Origin: Bacteroidota bacterium
Lineage (GTDB): Bacteria > Bacteroidota > Bacteroidia > Chitinophagales > Chitinophagaceae
NCBI GenBank assembly: GCA_947460595.1
Contig: CANHGS010000001.1
Location: forward strand, 186,001 to 250,000
Length of the DNA stretch: 64,000 nt
Reading direction: 5' to 3'
Shown here: positions 16,311 to 25,462 of the stretch, piece by piece
Position numbering within the stretch: position 1 is the first letter of the stretch
Layout of the letters: every line of letters starts with the position of its first letter
Notes under the pieces: generated by a model
What the model was told of the DNA's origin: nothing
Database searches by the model: none
Seen by the model: only the letters and a program-made list of their open reading frames with translations
Program-made: the position numbers and the translations under genes

Positions 16311-19082
16311 ATGGAATACGATTTCAGAAAAATTGAAAAGGAGCGTCAAAGGCAGTGGCGTGAACAGCACGCTTATCGCGTAAGCAATAACAGCAATAAG
16401 CCTAAATATTATGTGTTGGACATGTTCCCTTACCCAAGTGGAGCAGGGTTGCACGTGGGGCATCCGTTGGGCTATATTGCTTCTGATATTTTTAGCCGCT
16501 TTAAGCGTTTGCAGGGGTTCAATGTATTGCATCCCATGGGATATGATGCATTTGGTTTACCCGCTGAACAGTATGCCATTGAGCACGGTGTGCATCCTGC
16601 CATTAGCACCGACAAGAACATTGATACGTTTAGAAAGCAACTAGACAATATTGGATTTTGTTTTGATTGGGAGCGCGAAATCAGAACCTGTCAGCCCAAT
16701 TATTACAAATGGACCCAATGGATTTTTCTACAGTTATTCAATAGCTTTTTTAATAAACATACACAGAAAGCAACGCCGATTGTTGAATTGATAGCCAGCT
16801 TTGCAAAAGAGGGTAATACCCTTCATGTATTTCCTGCAGCAGTAAATTATCAACCAGCGCAATTTAGTGCGGATGATTGGAAAGGCTTTTCTGAAAAACA
16901 ACAGCAGGAAATTCTGATGCATTACAGACTGGCTTTTTGTGGTTATGGAGAAGTGAATTGGTGTGAGGCATTGGGTACCGTATTGGCCAACGATGAAGTG
17001 GTGAATGGGGTTAGTGAAAGAGGTGGTCATCCAGTAGTGAAAAAGAAATTGCGTCAATGGTATTTACGCATTACCGAATATGCAGACCGTTTGCTAGAAG
17101 GCTTGGAGCGCGTGGAGTTCAGCGATTCTATGAAAGAAATGCAAACCAACTGGATTGGGAAAAGTTATGGTGCAGAAATTGATTTTGAAATAACCGGAGT
17201 GCCCACAACTGGTCAGCAATTAAAAGTCTATACTACCAGACCAGATACCATTTTTGGCGTAGACTTTATGGTCATTGCACCAGAGCATGAATTGATCAAT
17301 ACCATTACTACTGCAGAACAACAAACAGCAGTGGATGAATATTGTACTTATGTAAAAAGCCGTAGTGAACGTGAACGTCAGGCGGAGAAAAAAATCTCTG
17401 GATGCTTTACTGGTGCTTATGCCATTAACCCTTTTAACGGCGTAAAAATCCCCATCTGGATTTCTGAATACGTGTTAGCGGGTTATGGTACAGGAGCTAT
17501 TATGGCGGTGCCTTGCGGCGATGATAGGGACTTTAAATTTGCCCAACATTTTAATATTCCTATTACCAATATTTTGGGTGATGCTTTTAATGGTGAGGAA
17601 GCTAATGCTACCAAGGATGCCAAATTGCATAATAGCGATTTCTTAAATGGGGTGGTTATGCGTGATGCCATTACCATTGTGAATCAGCGTTTGGAGCAAA
17701 TGGGCATTGGTCAATCAAAAGTCAATTTTCGCATGCGCGATGCGGCGTTTAGTCGACAGCGTTATTGGGGTGAACCATTTCCCATTCAATGGAAGGAGGG
17801 TACCGCCTATCCTTTGGCTGAAACCGAATTGCCTTTGTTATTACCCGAGGTAGATACCTACTCTCCAGGTCCTGAAGGAGAAGGTCCCTTGGCCAATATT
17901 CCTGAATGGGTTTCAAAAGAATTAGAAACCAATACCATGCCAGGTTATGCCGGTAGCAGCTGGTATTTCTTGCGCTATATGGATCCCCACAATGACCAAA
18001 CATTTTGTGATAGGGCTGTAAGCGATTATTGGAACCAAGTGGATTTGTATATTGGTGGTACCGAACACGCGGTAGGGCATTTGCTCTATAGCCGTATGTG
18101 GACCAAGGCCCTTTGTGACCTAGGCCATATTGGTTTTGACGAGCCCTTTAAGAGGTTGTTGAACCAAGGAATGATTCAGGGTTCTTCTAGATTTGTCTAT
18201 CGCCTGAAAGGCACACAGGAATTTGTTTCCTATGGTTTGATCAAGGATTTTGACACAGTAGACAAATTGCATGTAGACGTAAATATGGTGGATGGCATAG
18301 AACTAGATACAGCAGCTTTCAATAAATGGAAGCCTGACTATGCAGGTGCTAATTTTCAATTAGAAGACGGAAAATATCTCTGCGGATCAGAAGTAGAGAA
18401 AATGTCTAAGTCTAAATTCAACACGGTGAATCCGGATGAATTGGTTCAAAAATTTGGGGCCGATACTTTCCGCATGTATGAAATGTTCTTGGGCCCCGTA
18501 GAACAGAGCAAACCCTGGGATACCAAGGGAATTGAAGGGGTGCACCGTTTTATCAAAAAACTTTGGCGCTTATTTTTTGATGAGCTCAAGGGAAGGGTTT
18601 GGAATGAAGACGCGCCCAACGGCGCAGAATTAAAAGTCTTGCACAAAGCCATCAAGAAAATCCAGGATGATACCGAGCGTTTTAGCTTTAATACGGCCGT
18701 GAGTGGTTTTATGATTTGCGTGAATGAATTGGCCGATCTAAAATGCTATAAACGCGCCATTTTGGAACCAGTTTTGGTGTTGATTACCCCTTATGCGCCT
18801 CACGTAGCAGAAGCGCTTTGGGAGGCTTTGGGTAATACCAGTTCTATATTAGACGCGTCATTCCCAGTGTTTGATCCGGCCCATGTGGTTGAATCTGCCA
18901 AAGAATATCCCGTAAGCATCAATGGTAAAGTAAGAACCAACCTGCTTATTTCTTTAGACGCAACAGAATCAACAGTACAGGAATTAGTCTTGGCCAATGA
19001 ATTGGTACAAAAATGGGTGGAAGGCAAGCCTTTGAAGAAATTCATTTTTGTCAAGGGTAGGATGATTAACCTGGTTATCTAA
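16311..19082 (+). CDS. leuS: Leucyl-tRNA synthetase
   Basis: 923 residues, longer than the about 860 of E. coli as is common in Bacteroidota. Class I signatures HVGH (48-51) and KMSKS (697-701), the editing (CP1) domain with TTRPDTIFGVDFMVIAPEH and GTGAIMAVPCGDDRDFKFA, and a C-terminal anticodon-binding region with the terminal KKFIFVKGRMINLVI. It charges tRNA-Leu and clears mischarged products. The extra length lies mainly in the insertion near 140-200. Single-gene transcript with its own promoter and a strong terminator. Confidence 0.97.
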   Translation: MEYDFRKIEKERQRQWREQHAYRVSNNSNKPKYYVLDMFPYPSGAGLHVGHPLGYIASDIFSRFKRLQGFNVLHPMGYDAFGLPAEQYAIEHGVHPAISTDKNIDTFRKQLDNIGFCFDWEREIRTCQPNYYKWTQWIFLQLFNSFFNKHTQKATPIVELIASFAKEGNTLHVFPAAVNYQPAQFSADDWKGFSEKQQQEILMHYRLAFCGYGEVNWCEALGTVLANDEVVNGVSERGGHPVVKKKLRQWYLRITEYADRLLEGLERVEFSDSMKEMQTNWIGKSYGAEIDFEITGVPTTGQQLKVYTTRPDTIFGVDFMVIAPEHELINTITTAEQQTAVDEYCTYVKSRSERERQAEKKISGCFTGAYAINPFNGVKIPIWISEYVLAGYGTGAIMAVPCGDDRDFKFAQHFNIPITNILGDAFNGEEANATKDAKLHNSDFLNGVVMRDAITIVNQRLEQMGIGQSKVNFRMRDAAFSRQRYWGEPFPIQWKEGTAYPLAETELPLLLPEVDTYSPGPEGEGPLANIPEWVSKELETNTMPGYAGSSWYFLRYMDPHNDQTFCDRAVSDYWNQVDLYIGGTEHAVGHLLYSRMWTKALCDLGHIGFDEPFKRLLNQGMIQGSSRFVYRLKGTQEFVSYGLIKDFDTVDKLHVDVNMVDGIELDTAAFNKWKPDYAGANFQLEDGKYLCGSEVEKMSKSKFNTVNPDELVQKFGADTFRMYEMFLGPVEQSKPWDTKGIEGVHRFIKKLWRLFFDELKGRVWNEDAPNGAELKVLHKAIKKIQDDTERFSFNTAVSGFMICVNELADLKCYKRAILEPVLVLITPYAPHVAEALWEALGNTSSILDASFPVFDPAHVVESAKEYPVSINGKVRTNLLISLDATESTVQELVLANELVQKWVEGKPLKKFIFVKGRMINLVI

Positions 19083-19109
19083 GCTATATTAAAGGAAATT
19101 CAAATATTG

Positions 19110-19136
19110 GCCCCGGTTCTTGAACTGGGGCTTTTT
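19110..19136 (+). terminator. Intrinsic terminator of leuS
   Basis: 10-bp GC-rich stem (19110-19119 with 19122-19131, one G-U pair), minimal loop, then five T. Confidence 0.8.
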
Positions 19137-19201
19137 CATTTCTGTAAAAATCGCCCAAATTCAAAGACCTTTTATTACATTGCTGCACCAAAATTCCAAC
19201 T

Positions 19202-21385
19202 ATGCATTTCAAACAACTGCTGTTTACAGCCAGTATCTGTGCTACTACTTTAGTAGCCATTGCCCAGAAGAAAACCTTTAGTCAAGAAGAACTATTGGCC
19301 GGAAAACTGCCCAAGGATTTTTCCTATTCCCTTCCACAGGTTGTAAAATGGGTAGATGACGAACACGTTGAATTGTATCAGAAAGCACATCCGGATTCTC
19401 CCTATAGAACCTATACCATGGAGGTAAAAACAGGGGCATTAAACCTTAAGAATGAGGGAGGGCTTCCTAGCCGTGGGCCAGGAATGGCATCGCCCTATGC
19501 TAAACAAATCATCACCAAAGACAATGACTTGTTTGTAAAAACAGCTGGGGTTGAAAAAAGAATCACCAATGATAAGGCAGAAGAAAAGAACCCTATGTTC
19601 TCGCCCGATAGCAATTATGTAGCGTTTACGCGAAACAATAATTTATTCACGGTAAACTTGGGTACAGGTAAGGAAAACCAGCTAACCACGGATGGCACTG
19701 CTACTACTTTAAATGGCTATGCTAGCTGGGTATATTTTGAAGAGATTTTTGGAAGATCCACCCGCTACCGTGCCTATTGGTGGAGACCCGATAGCAAGCA
19801 ATTGGCTTATATGCATTTTGATGAGAGCATGATTCCCATGTTCCCTATTTACAATAGTGAAGGCGCGCATGGATTTGTAGAAGAAACCCGTTATCCCAAA
19901 TCTGGAGACAAAAATCCAGAAGTGAAATTGGGCTTTGTAAGCCCTGATGGTGGTAAAACTGTTTGGGCCGATTTTAACGAAAAGGATGACCAGTATTTTG
20001 GATGGCCTGTTTGGAAACCGGGTACCAGCAATTTATTGGTGTATTGGATGAACCGTGGTCAAGACAATATGAAAATGTATGACGTTGATCCGCTAACAGG
20101 AAAGAAAAAAGAAATCTACGACGAGAAACAAAAAACTTGGATTGACTTAGAAGACCGTGTTAGTGGAAGGGTGAATTTTATTACCAATAATACCCAGTTC
20201 ATCATGCAAAGTGATAGAACGGGTTGGAACCATTTATACCTCTATGGTAGCGATGGGGTGTTAAAGAATGCCATCACCACAGGTAACTATACCGTAACAG
20301 GAATCAAGTATATTGATGAGAAAAATAGCCAAGTCTATTTTACGGCCAGAAGCCGCGAGAATAGCGCTAGAATGGATGTATACGTGGCCAAATTCAACGG
20401 CACTGGATTAAAGCGGTTGACTTTTGGCGAGTATAATCACGCCAATACTAGCTTGTCTCCAACAGGCAAATATTTGATCACAACTTATAGCAGTACAACC
20501 ACGCCTTCTAAAATGACATTGGTAGACAATACCGGTAAGATCATTCGTGAGTTGGGTGATAGCAAATCGGCTGTCATGGACCAATATGAGTTGGCTAAAA
20601 CAGAACTAGTTAGAATTAAAAGTGCGGACGGATTATTTGATTTGCCAGCTTATGTTACTTGGCCTGCAAAAATGGATCCCAATAAAAAATATCCTATGTT
20701 GGTGAGTATCTATGGTGGTCCCAATGCAGGTACGGTAATGGATAAATGGGGATGGTCTGCCAATACCCAGTTCTATGCACAAGAAGGAGTGATACAAGTA
20801 GCTTTTGACCATCGTGCCAGTGGCCATTTTGGGAAAGCCGGAGTGAACTATATGCACCGTAACCTGGGTTATTGGGAAATGGAAGATTATAAGACCATGG
20901 CTAAATGGTTTATTGCCAATGGACAGGCAGATCCTACCAAAGTTTGCATTACTGGATTTAGTTATGGTGGATACATGAGTTGTTATGCATTGACTTATGG
21001 TTCTGATGTATTTACCCATGCCATGGCAGGTGGTTCTGTGGTTGATTGGCGTTTGTATGATAGTCATTATACCGAGCGTTTTATGGACACACCACAGGAG
21101 AATCCAGAAGGGTATAAATCTAGCAGTGTACTAACTTATGTAGACAAATTCAAAGGTCAATTGCAATTAGTGCATGGTACCATGGATGATAATGTGCATA
21201 TGCAAAATAGCATTCAGTTGGTGAGTGCATTACAAGACAAGGGAAAGGATTTTGAATTCATGCTCTATCCTGGTGGACGTCATGGTTGGGGTGGTGCTAA
21301 GGGCAATCATTTTGCCAATTTGAAAACCAAATTCATTTATAAATATTTGTTAGAAAAACCTGTTCCAAAAGCTTTGTTGAGATAA
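19202..21385 (+). CDS. Dipeptidyl peptidase IV-like S9 family serine peptidase
   Basis: 727 residues: signal peptide (about 1-21), beta-propeller (DPPIV N-terminal domain, about 60-470) with the substrate amino-group-binding pair EE at 180-181 in YFEEIFGR, then the alpha/beta-hydrolase domain. Catalytic triad: S587 in GFSYGGYMS, D662 in HGTMDDNVH, H694 in GGRHGW. DPP-IV removes N-terminal X-Pro dipeptides; the exported enzyme likely serves periplasmic peptide use. Flanked by leuS and a strong terminator, so it is a monocistron. Confidence 0.94.
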   Translation: MHFKQLLFTASICATTLVAIAQKKTFSQEELLAGKLPKDFSYSLPQVVKWVDDEHVELYQKAHPDSPYRTYTMEVKTGALNLKNEGGLPSRGPGMASPYAKQIITKDNDLFVKTAGVEKRITNDKAEEKNPMFSPDSNYVAFTRNNNLFTVNLGTGKENQLTTDGTATTLNGYASWVYFEEIFGRSTRYRAYWWRPDSKQLAYMHFDESMIPMFPIYNSEGAHGFVEETRYPKSGDKNPEVKLGFVSPDGGKTVWADFNEKDDQYFGWPVWKPGTSNLLVYWMNRGQDNMKMYDVDPLTGKKKEIYDEKQKTWIDLEDRVSGRVNFITNNTQFIMQSDRTGWNHLYLYGSDGVLKNAITTGNYTVTGIKYIDEKNSQVYFTARSRENSARMDVYVAKFNGTGLKRLTFGEYNHANTSLSPTGKYLITTYSSTTTPSKMTLVDNTGKIIRELGDSKSAVMDQYELAKTELVRIKSADGLFDLPAYVTWPAKMDPNKKYPMLVSIYGGPNAGTVMDKWGWSANTQFYAQEGVIQVAFDHRASGHFGKAGVNYMHRNLGYWEMEDYKTMAKWFIANGQADPTKVCITGFSYGGYMSCYALTYGSDVFTHAMAGGSVVDWRLYDSHYTERFMDTPQENPEGYKSSSVLTYVDKFKGQLQLVHGTMDDNVHMQNSIQLVSALQDKGKDFEFMLYPGGRHGWGGAKGNHFANLKTKFIYKYLLEKPVPKALLR

Positions 21386-21418
21386 TTGAATCCTATCTAA
21401 GAAAGGACTCCATTAATA

Positions 21419-21458
21419 AAATGCCCCCAAAAGTTAGACACTTAATGGGGGCATTTTT
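21419..21458 (+). terminator. Intrinsic terminator of the S9 peptidase gene
   Basis: 11-bp stem (21419-21429 with 21446-21456) built on a CCCCC/GGGGG core, with a small inner AAGT/ACTT stem, then a T run. Confidence 0.85.
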
Positions 21459-21564
21459 AGTTTTACCAATCCCAAAAATTGGTTACTGTGAATGATGTAA
21501 GAATCACTTTCAATCCTGTATCGGTTTATTCAGGTATGAGTTGGAGCTTTATGAAAAACCAATC

Positions 21565-21840
21565 ATGGATAACAATAGTATTACCGATCCCAATCATTTA
21601 ATCAATTATCCACCAGCAGAAGACATTTTCAAAAAAAGTACGCGCGTGGTAAATATTGAACCCGAAGATCCTGTATTAAAAATTCTTGGTGACAACAATG
21701 CAGACAGTACAGACTTGGACGTTCCAGGTGCTGAATTGGATGACGCCGATGAAGCCATTGGCAGTGAAGACGAGGAGAATAATTATTATAGTATTGGGGG
21801 AGATGAACACAATGGTTTAGAAGATGATTCTGGTGAATAA
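21565..21840 (+). CDS. Small, very acidic protein of unknown function
   Basis: 91 residues from ATG 21565; a TTG at 21541 is in frame upstream. I do not recognise a family. The C-terminal half is extremely acidic (PGAELDDADEAIGSEDEEN, then DEHNGLEDDSGE) and looks disordered; the N-terminal half has ITDPNHLINYPPAEDIFKKST. No signal peptide, cysteine or membrane segment. An M23 peptidase gene starts 51 bp downstream in the same direction. The codon pattern looks normal and the frame is open throughout, so it is probably a real gene. Confidence 0.65.
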   Translation: MDNNSITDPNHLINYPPAEDIFKKSTRVVNIEPEDPVLKILGDNNADSTDLDVPGAELDDADEAIGSEDEENNYYSIGGDEHNGLEDDSGE

Positions 21841-21891
21841 ATGAATCAGGACCTTGAACTATCATTTCCTATTTTAGCAAAAATTTCTTGA

Positions 21892-22626
21892 ATGAGTAAT
21901 GGAAATTTGTTTGCATCCCTGGTAGCCAATCACCGTTCCGCCTTTTTTCCAGTGGTAAGGTTTGATCTTGCTAAAGAGCATCTATTGCTCATGGACTTTA
22001 CTGCTTCTAATAAAAGTATTACTGCTGAGGTATTAGCAAGCACAGAAAGTTTTAGTGACTATGTGAGCCAAGAACTTGCAAATGCCAATGCTAAGTTTGG
22101 TATTGGTGGCTATGATGAACATAGAACAGTGTATAGTAGGAGTAAGGTATTTGATAGCGCAGAAGGCATTGAGCCTCGTAGATTGCATTTAGGGATGGAT
22201 ATATGGGGGTCAGTAGACACCCCGGTTTTTGCAGTGGCCAATGGCTACGTTCATAGCATTGCCAATAATGCAGCCTATGGCGATTATGGGGCAACTATTA
22301 TTTTGGCTCATCGAATAGCGGGGCTAGAATTTTATAGTTTGTATGGACACCTTTCTTTGAAAGACTTGCATGATATAGAGCCCGGTCAACCCGTTCAAGG
22401 CGGATCCTTATTAGCCCATTTTGGCCCACCGGAAGAGAATGGACAATGGCCTCCCCATTTACACTTTCAATTAATGTTTGATATGGAAGGAAGAGAGGGA
22501 GACTATCCGGGAGTCTGTAGGTTTAGTGAAAGAAACACCTATTTAGCCAATTGTCCTGATCCAGATTTGCTGTTGCAATTATTACAATATGCCCCCCTTT
22601 ATCAGTTAAGCAATAATCCTGTTTGA
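21892..22626 (+). CDS. M23-family metallopeptidase (LytM-like), no signal peptide
   Basis: 244 residues. The LytM zinc site is complete: HLGMD (H99, D103) and HLH (H189, H191) in PPHLHFQLMFD, with the usual strand VFAVANGYVHSI and LYGHLS between. M23 enzymes cleave peptide cross-bridges in peptidoglycan. The N-terminus (MSNGNLFASLVANHRSAFFPVV) has no recognisable signal peptide or membrane anchor, so export or an intracellular role is unclear. It could be a recycling or non-murein peptidase. Confidence 0.85.
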   Translation: MSNGNLFASLVANHRSAFFPVVRFDLAKEHLLLMDFTASNKSITAEVLASTESFSDYVSQELANANAKFGIGGYDEHRTVYSRSKVFDSAEGIEPRRLHLGMDIWGSVDTPVFAVANGYVHSIANNAAYGDYGATIILAHRIAGLEFYSLYGHLSLKDLHDIEPGQPVQGGSLLAHFGPPEENGQWPPHLHFQLMFDMEGREGDYPGVCRFSERNTYLANCPDPDLLLQLLQYAPLYQLSNNPV

Positions 22627-22682
22627 TTAAGTGGGTAGCGGTTTTCTAACCAAATTCTTTATGTTGATTGCCCCAATTGAGA

Positions 22683-23324
22683 TTAAATTTTATCAGACAA
22701 TAAAATGGTAGTTCCTTTTTCATTTTCCAATAGGGCATGGGCTACCATGGACTGAGCAATATGGGCTGCAGGAATGGAGCGGTATTTGCGTAAGCTTCCC
22801 ACCAAAAAAGGATTGATCCAGCCATAGATGATAATGGCTATTTTTTCACCTGAACGGTGTTCTAATCTATTGCCCGTGATCAGTGCGGGTCTAAAAATGG
22901 TCAATTGTTCAAAACCAATTTCTTGCAAAGCTGCTTCCATCTCAGCTTTTACCCTACTATAGAAAAAACTGGAATTAGCACTTGCCCCCATAGCACTAAT
23001 CACCATCATTTTTTTTGTTCCGGCTCCAAATTGTAAACGGGCAAATTTAATGGGGTATTCCAAGTCTACTTTTTTAAAAGCGTCCTTGGTTTTTACTTTT
23101 TTGATGGTAGTTCCCAAACAACAGAACAGGGTATCAGCTTGAACCGTTCCTTGGTATTGGTCAAAGTCAATAAGATGCTCCTGAAGTTTGGGATGTTGCA
23201 AGCCTAGGGTTCTTCTAGCATACACATGAACAATATGGAATGCACTAGATTCCAATAATAATGCTAGGAGCAAAGATCCTGTTAGACCGGTAGCACCAAT
23301 GACTAGGGCAGATTTAGTTTGCAA
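22683..23324 (-). CDS. NAD(P)-binding Rossmann protein (TIP30/HTATIP2-like)
   Basis: About 213 residues starting at TTG 23324, just before the Rossmann strand [14 protein letters not shown] longer version from ATG 23405 would overlap the start of divergent ruvB by 28 bp. [44 protein letters not shown] and RPALITGNR are typical of the atypical short-chain reductase group with TIP30. Likely an NAD(P)H-binding oxidoreductase or electron-carrier-linked protein; the substrate is unknown. The start codon is the weak point of the call. Confidence 0.82.
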   Translation of the reverse strand: MQTKSALVIGATGLTGSLLLALLLESSAFHIVHVYARRTLGLQHPKLQEHLIDFDQYQGTVQADTLFCCLGTTIKKVKTKDAFKKVDLEYPIKFARLQFGAGTKKMMVISAMGASANSSFFYSRVKAEMEAALQEIGFEQLTIFRPALITGNRLEHRSGEKIAIIIYGWINPFLVGSLRKYRSIPAAHIAQSMVAHALLENEKGTTILLSDKI

Positions 23325-23377
23325 AGCTTGATTTTTACCAAAGCTATGATAAAATGTATTTTGTAGTTTTGAGGAGT

Positions 23378-24412
23378 ATGGCCAACGATAATTTGAATAA
23401 CGCACCAGAAAACCTCAGTCCTGCAGATAAGGAATTTGAGAATACTATCCGGCCAAAGGAAATTGATGAATTTTCCGGCCAACCCCAATTAATTGAAAAC
23501 CTGACCATCTTTATCAAAGCTGCTAAGCTTAGAGGAGAAGCGTTGGATCATATTTTATTTCACGGCCCTCCAGGATTAGGTAAAACTACTTTGAGTAGGA
23601 TTGTGGCCAATGAATTAGGGGTAAGTATTAAGGAGACTTCTGGGCCTGTTATAGAGAAGCCCGGAGATCTAGCTGGTTTGTTAACCAACCTACAACCCAA
23701 TGATGTTTTATTCATAGATGAAATACATCGGCTAAGCACCGTGGTGGAAGAGTACCTCTATGCAGCTATGGAAGACTTTAGAATAGACATCATGATTGAT
23801 AGCGGCCCCAATGCTAGGAGTATTCAAATTAATTTGAATCCTTTTACCTTGGTAGGCGCTACCACTAGGAGCGGCTTATTAACGGCCCCCTTGCTTTCTA
23901 GGTTTGGCATCAAGTCTAGATTGGAATATTATCAAGCCGATACACTCAAGAAAATTATTGAAAGAAGTGCAGCCATACTAAATACAGAAATCAGTTCCGA
24001 TGCTGCTGGAGAGATTGCCAGAAGAAGTAGGGGAACGCCTAGAATTGCCAATGGCTTATTGCGCCGCGTGCGCGATTTTGCTCAGGTACTCAATGATGGT
24101 ACTATTGACCTTGGGATTACCCAACACGCGCTTAAGGCATTAAATGTAGACGAGCATGGATTGGATGAAATGGACAATCGTATTTTAGCCGCCATCATTG
24201 ATAAATTCAAAGGTGGTCCTGTTGGTTTAACCACTATTGCAACCGCTGTGGGTGAGGAATCAGGCACCATTGAAGAAGTATACGAACCCTTTTTAATTCA
24301 AGAGGGATTCTTACAAAGAACGCCAAGGGGTAGGGAGGCTACCCTTAAAGCCTATAACCACTTGGGCCGTGAAACCCCGAACAGGGGCGGATCTCCCAGT
24401 CTGTTTAACTAA
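23378..24412 (+). CDS. ruvB: Holliday junction branch-migration ATPase RuvB
   Basis: 344 residues from ATG 23378, preceded by GAGGAG; an in-frame ATG at 23354 adds eight unlikely residues. Walker A GPPGLGKT (63-70), Walker B FIDEIHRL (DEIH 114-117), sensor and arginine-finger regions ([38 protein letters not shown]) and the C-terminal winged helix ([24 protein letters not shown]). Motor of the RuvAB complex. A bidirectional terminator separates it from the convergent response regulator. Confidence 0.97.
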   Translation: MANDNLNNAPENLSPADKEFENTIRPKEIDEFSGQPQLIENLTIFIKAAKLRGEALDHILFHGPPGLGKTTLSRIVANELGVSIKETSGPVIEKPGDLAGLLTNLQPNDVLFIDEIHRLSTVVEEYLYAAMEDFRIDIMIDSGPNARSIQINLNPFTLVGATTRSGLLTAPLLSRFGIKSRLEYYQADTLKKIIERSAAILNTEISSDAAGEIARRSRGTPRIANGLLRRVRDFAQVLNDGTIDLGITQHALKALNVDEHGLDEMDNRILAAIIDKFKGGPVGLTTIATAVGEESGTIEEVYEPFLIQEGFLQRTPRGREATLKAYNHLGRETPNRGGSPSLFN

Positions 24413-24413
24413 T

Positions 24414-24447
24414 AAAAAAACTCCTGTTGTTTACAGGAGTTTTTTTA
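24414..24447. terminator. Bidirectional intrinsic terminator, ruvB / response regulator
   Basis: A7, stem CTCCTGT (24421-24427) with ACAGGAG (24433-24439), 5-nt loop, then T8. The A and T tracts make it functional on both strands, between two convergent genes. Confidence 0.85.
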
Positions 24448-24463
24448 TTAAGTGCTTGATTGA

Positions 24464-25159
24464 TTATGGTGCCACTAAGCGGAATCCATTTCCGTGTATG
24501 TTCACAATTTCAATATCAGTATCGTCTTTTAGGTATTTGCGTAGTTTGGCAATATACACATCCATGCTTCTACCATTGAAATAAGTATCACTACCCCAGA
24601 TTTTTTTCAGGGCTCTTTCTCTTGGTAACAAATCATTTTTGTGTTCAGCCAACATCTTCAACAATTCATTCTCTTTTGGAGAAAGTGTTTGTGTAGTGCC
24701 GTCGTGTTTTAACTCACGCAATTTTGGATTGAAATGGTATTTACCCATATCAAATTCAAGGTTATCGCTGATTTTGTTGTCTTCTTCATTGCGTTTTAAA
24801 ATAGCTTTTATTTTTAACAACAATACTTCAGAATCAAAAGGCTTGGTAATATAATCATCCGCACCCAATTTGTATCCTTGAATAATATCTTCCTTCATGG
24901 TTTTAGCACTTAGGAAAAATAAAGGTATGTCTGGATCTACATCACGGATTTCTTCAGCTAGTTTGAATCCATCCATGTTGGGCATCATCACGTCTAGCAA
25001 ACAGATATCAAACTTTTCACGCTGAAAAGCTGCCAAACCCAATCGGCCATCTCTTTCCAGGGTTACGTCATAATCGTTTAACTCTAAATAATTCTTGAGC
25101 ACCATACCAAGGTTGGTATCGTCTTCGCACAAGAGAATTTTGCTTTTTTTGTCTTCCAT
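24464..25159 (-). CDS. OmpR-family response regulator (RprY-like)
   Basis: 231 residues. Receiver domain (about 6-120) with acidic pocket CEDD (12-14), phospho-acceptor D56 in LLDVMMP, S84 and K106 in ITKPF; then an OmpR/PhoB winged-helix DNA-binding domain (about 130-228) with LSPKENELLKMLAEHKND and FNGRSMDVYIAKLRKYL. The whole resembles Bacteroides RprY, hence the likely partner would be RprX-like, but no histidine kinase gene is adjacent. Upstream AT-rich DNA holds a possible TTG-20-TATCTTTA promoter. Confidence 0.93.
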   Translation of the reverse strand: MEDKKSKILLCEDDTNLGMVLKNYLELNDYDVTLERDGRLGLAAFQREKFDICLLDVMMPNMDGFKLAEEIRDVDPDIPLFFLSAKTMKEDIIQGYKLGADDYITKPFDSEVLLLKIKAILKRNEEDNKISDNLEFDMGKYHFNPKLRELKHDGTTQTLSPKENELLKMLAEHKNDLLPRERALKKIWGSDTYFNGRSMDVYIAKLRKYLKDDTDIEIVNIHGNGFRLVAP

Positions 25160-25462
25160 AACAAATTATTTATACTCAAATAAAGATAAAACAAACCCAT
25201 TTTACGGCCAATTCACCGCAATCTTTTGTTAAAACGCTTTCATAGCGCAGCATTCTAATAGCTTCTACAGCAAGTTCCGCTTATTTGTTGGTATTCTAAT
25301 GATTTGTTTCTAAGGAACTGGCAGGTTCTGAAAGAATCCTGCATCATTGCTTAAGACACTATTGAGCTGGTATCTAGTACCTGACTTGCCCGATAGTCAT
25401 GTAAATATTTTTTTATCAATCAGTTGCATTGGTTAATTTGTTTGCCTAATTAAACAGGTATT
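25160..25462. other. Intergenic region between divergent genes
   Basis: 303 bases between the response regulator and the HerA-like ATPase. Apart from a possible minus-strand promoter near the regulator gene and AT-rich DNA before the ATPase ATG, I see no ORF, hairpin with T run, or repeat. Confidence 0.45.

Noticed and set aside
16242..16532. 96-residue minus-strand frame over the start of leuS
   Set aside because: It lies antisense to strongly conserved leuS coding sequence, and its protein has no recognisable features; typical shadow frame.
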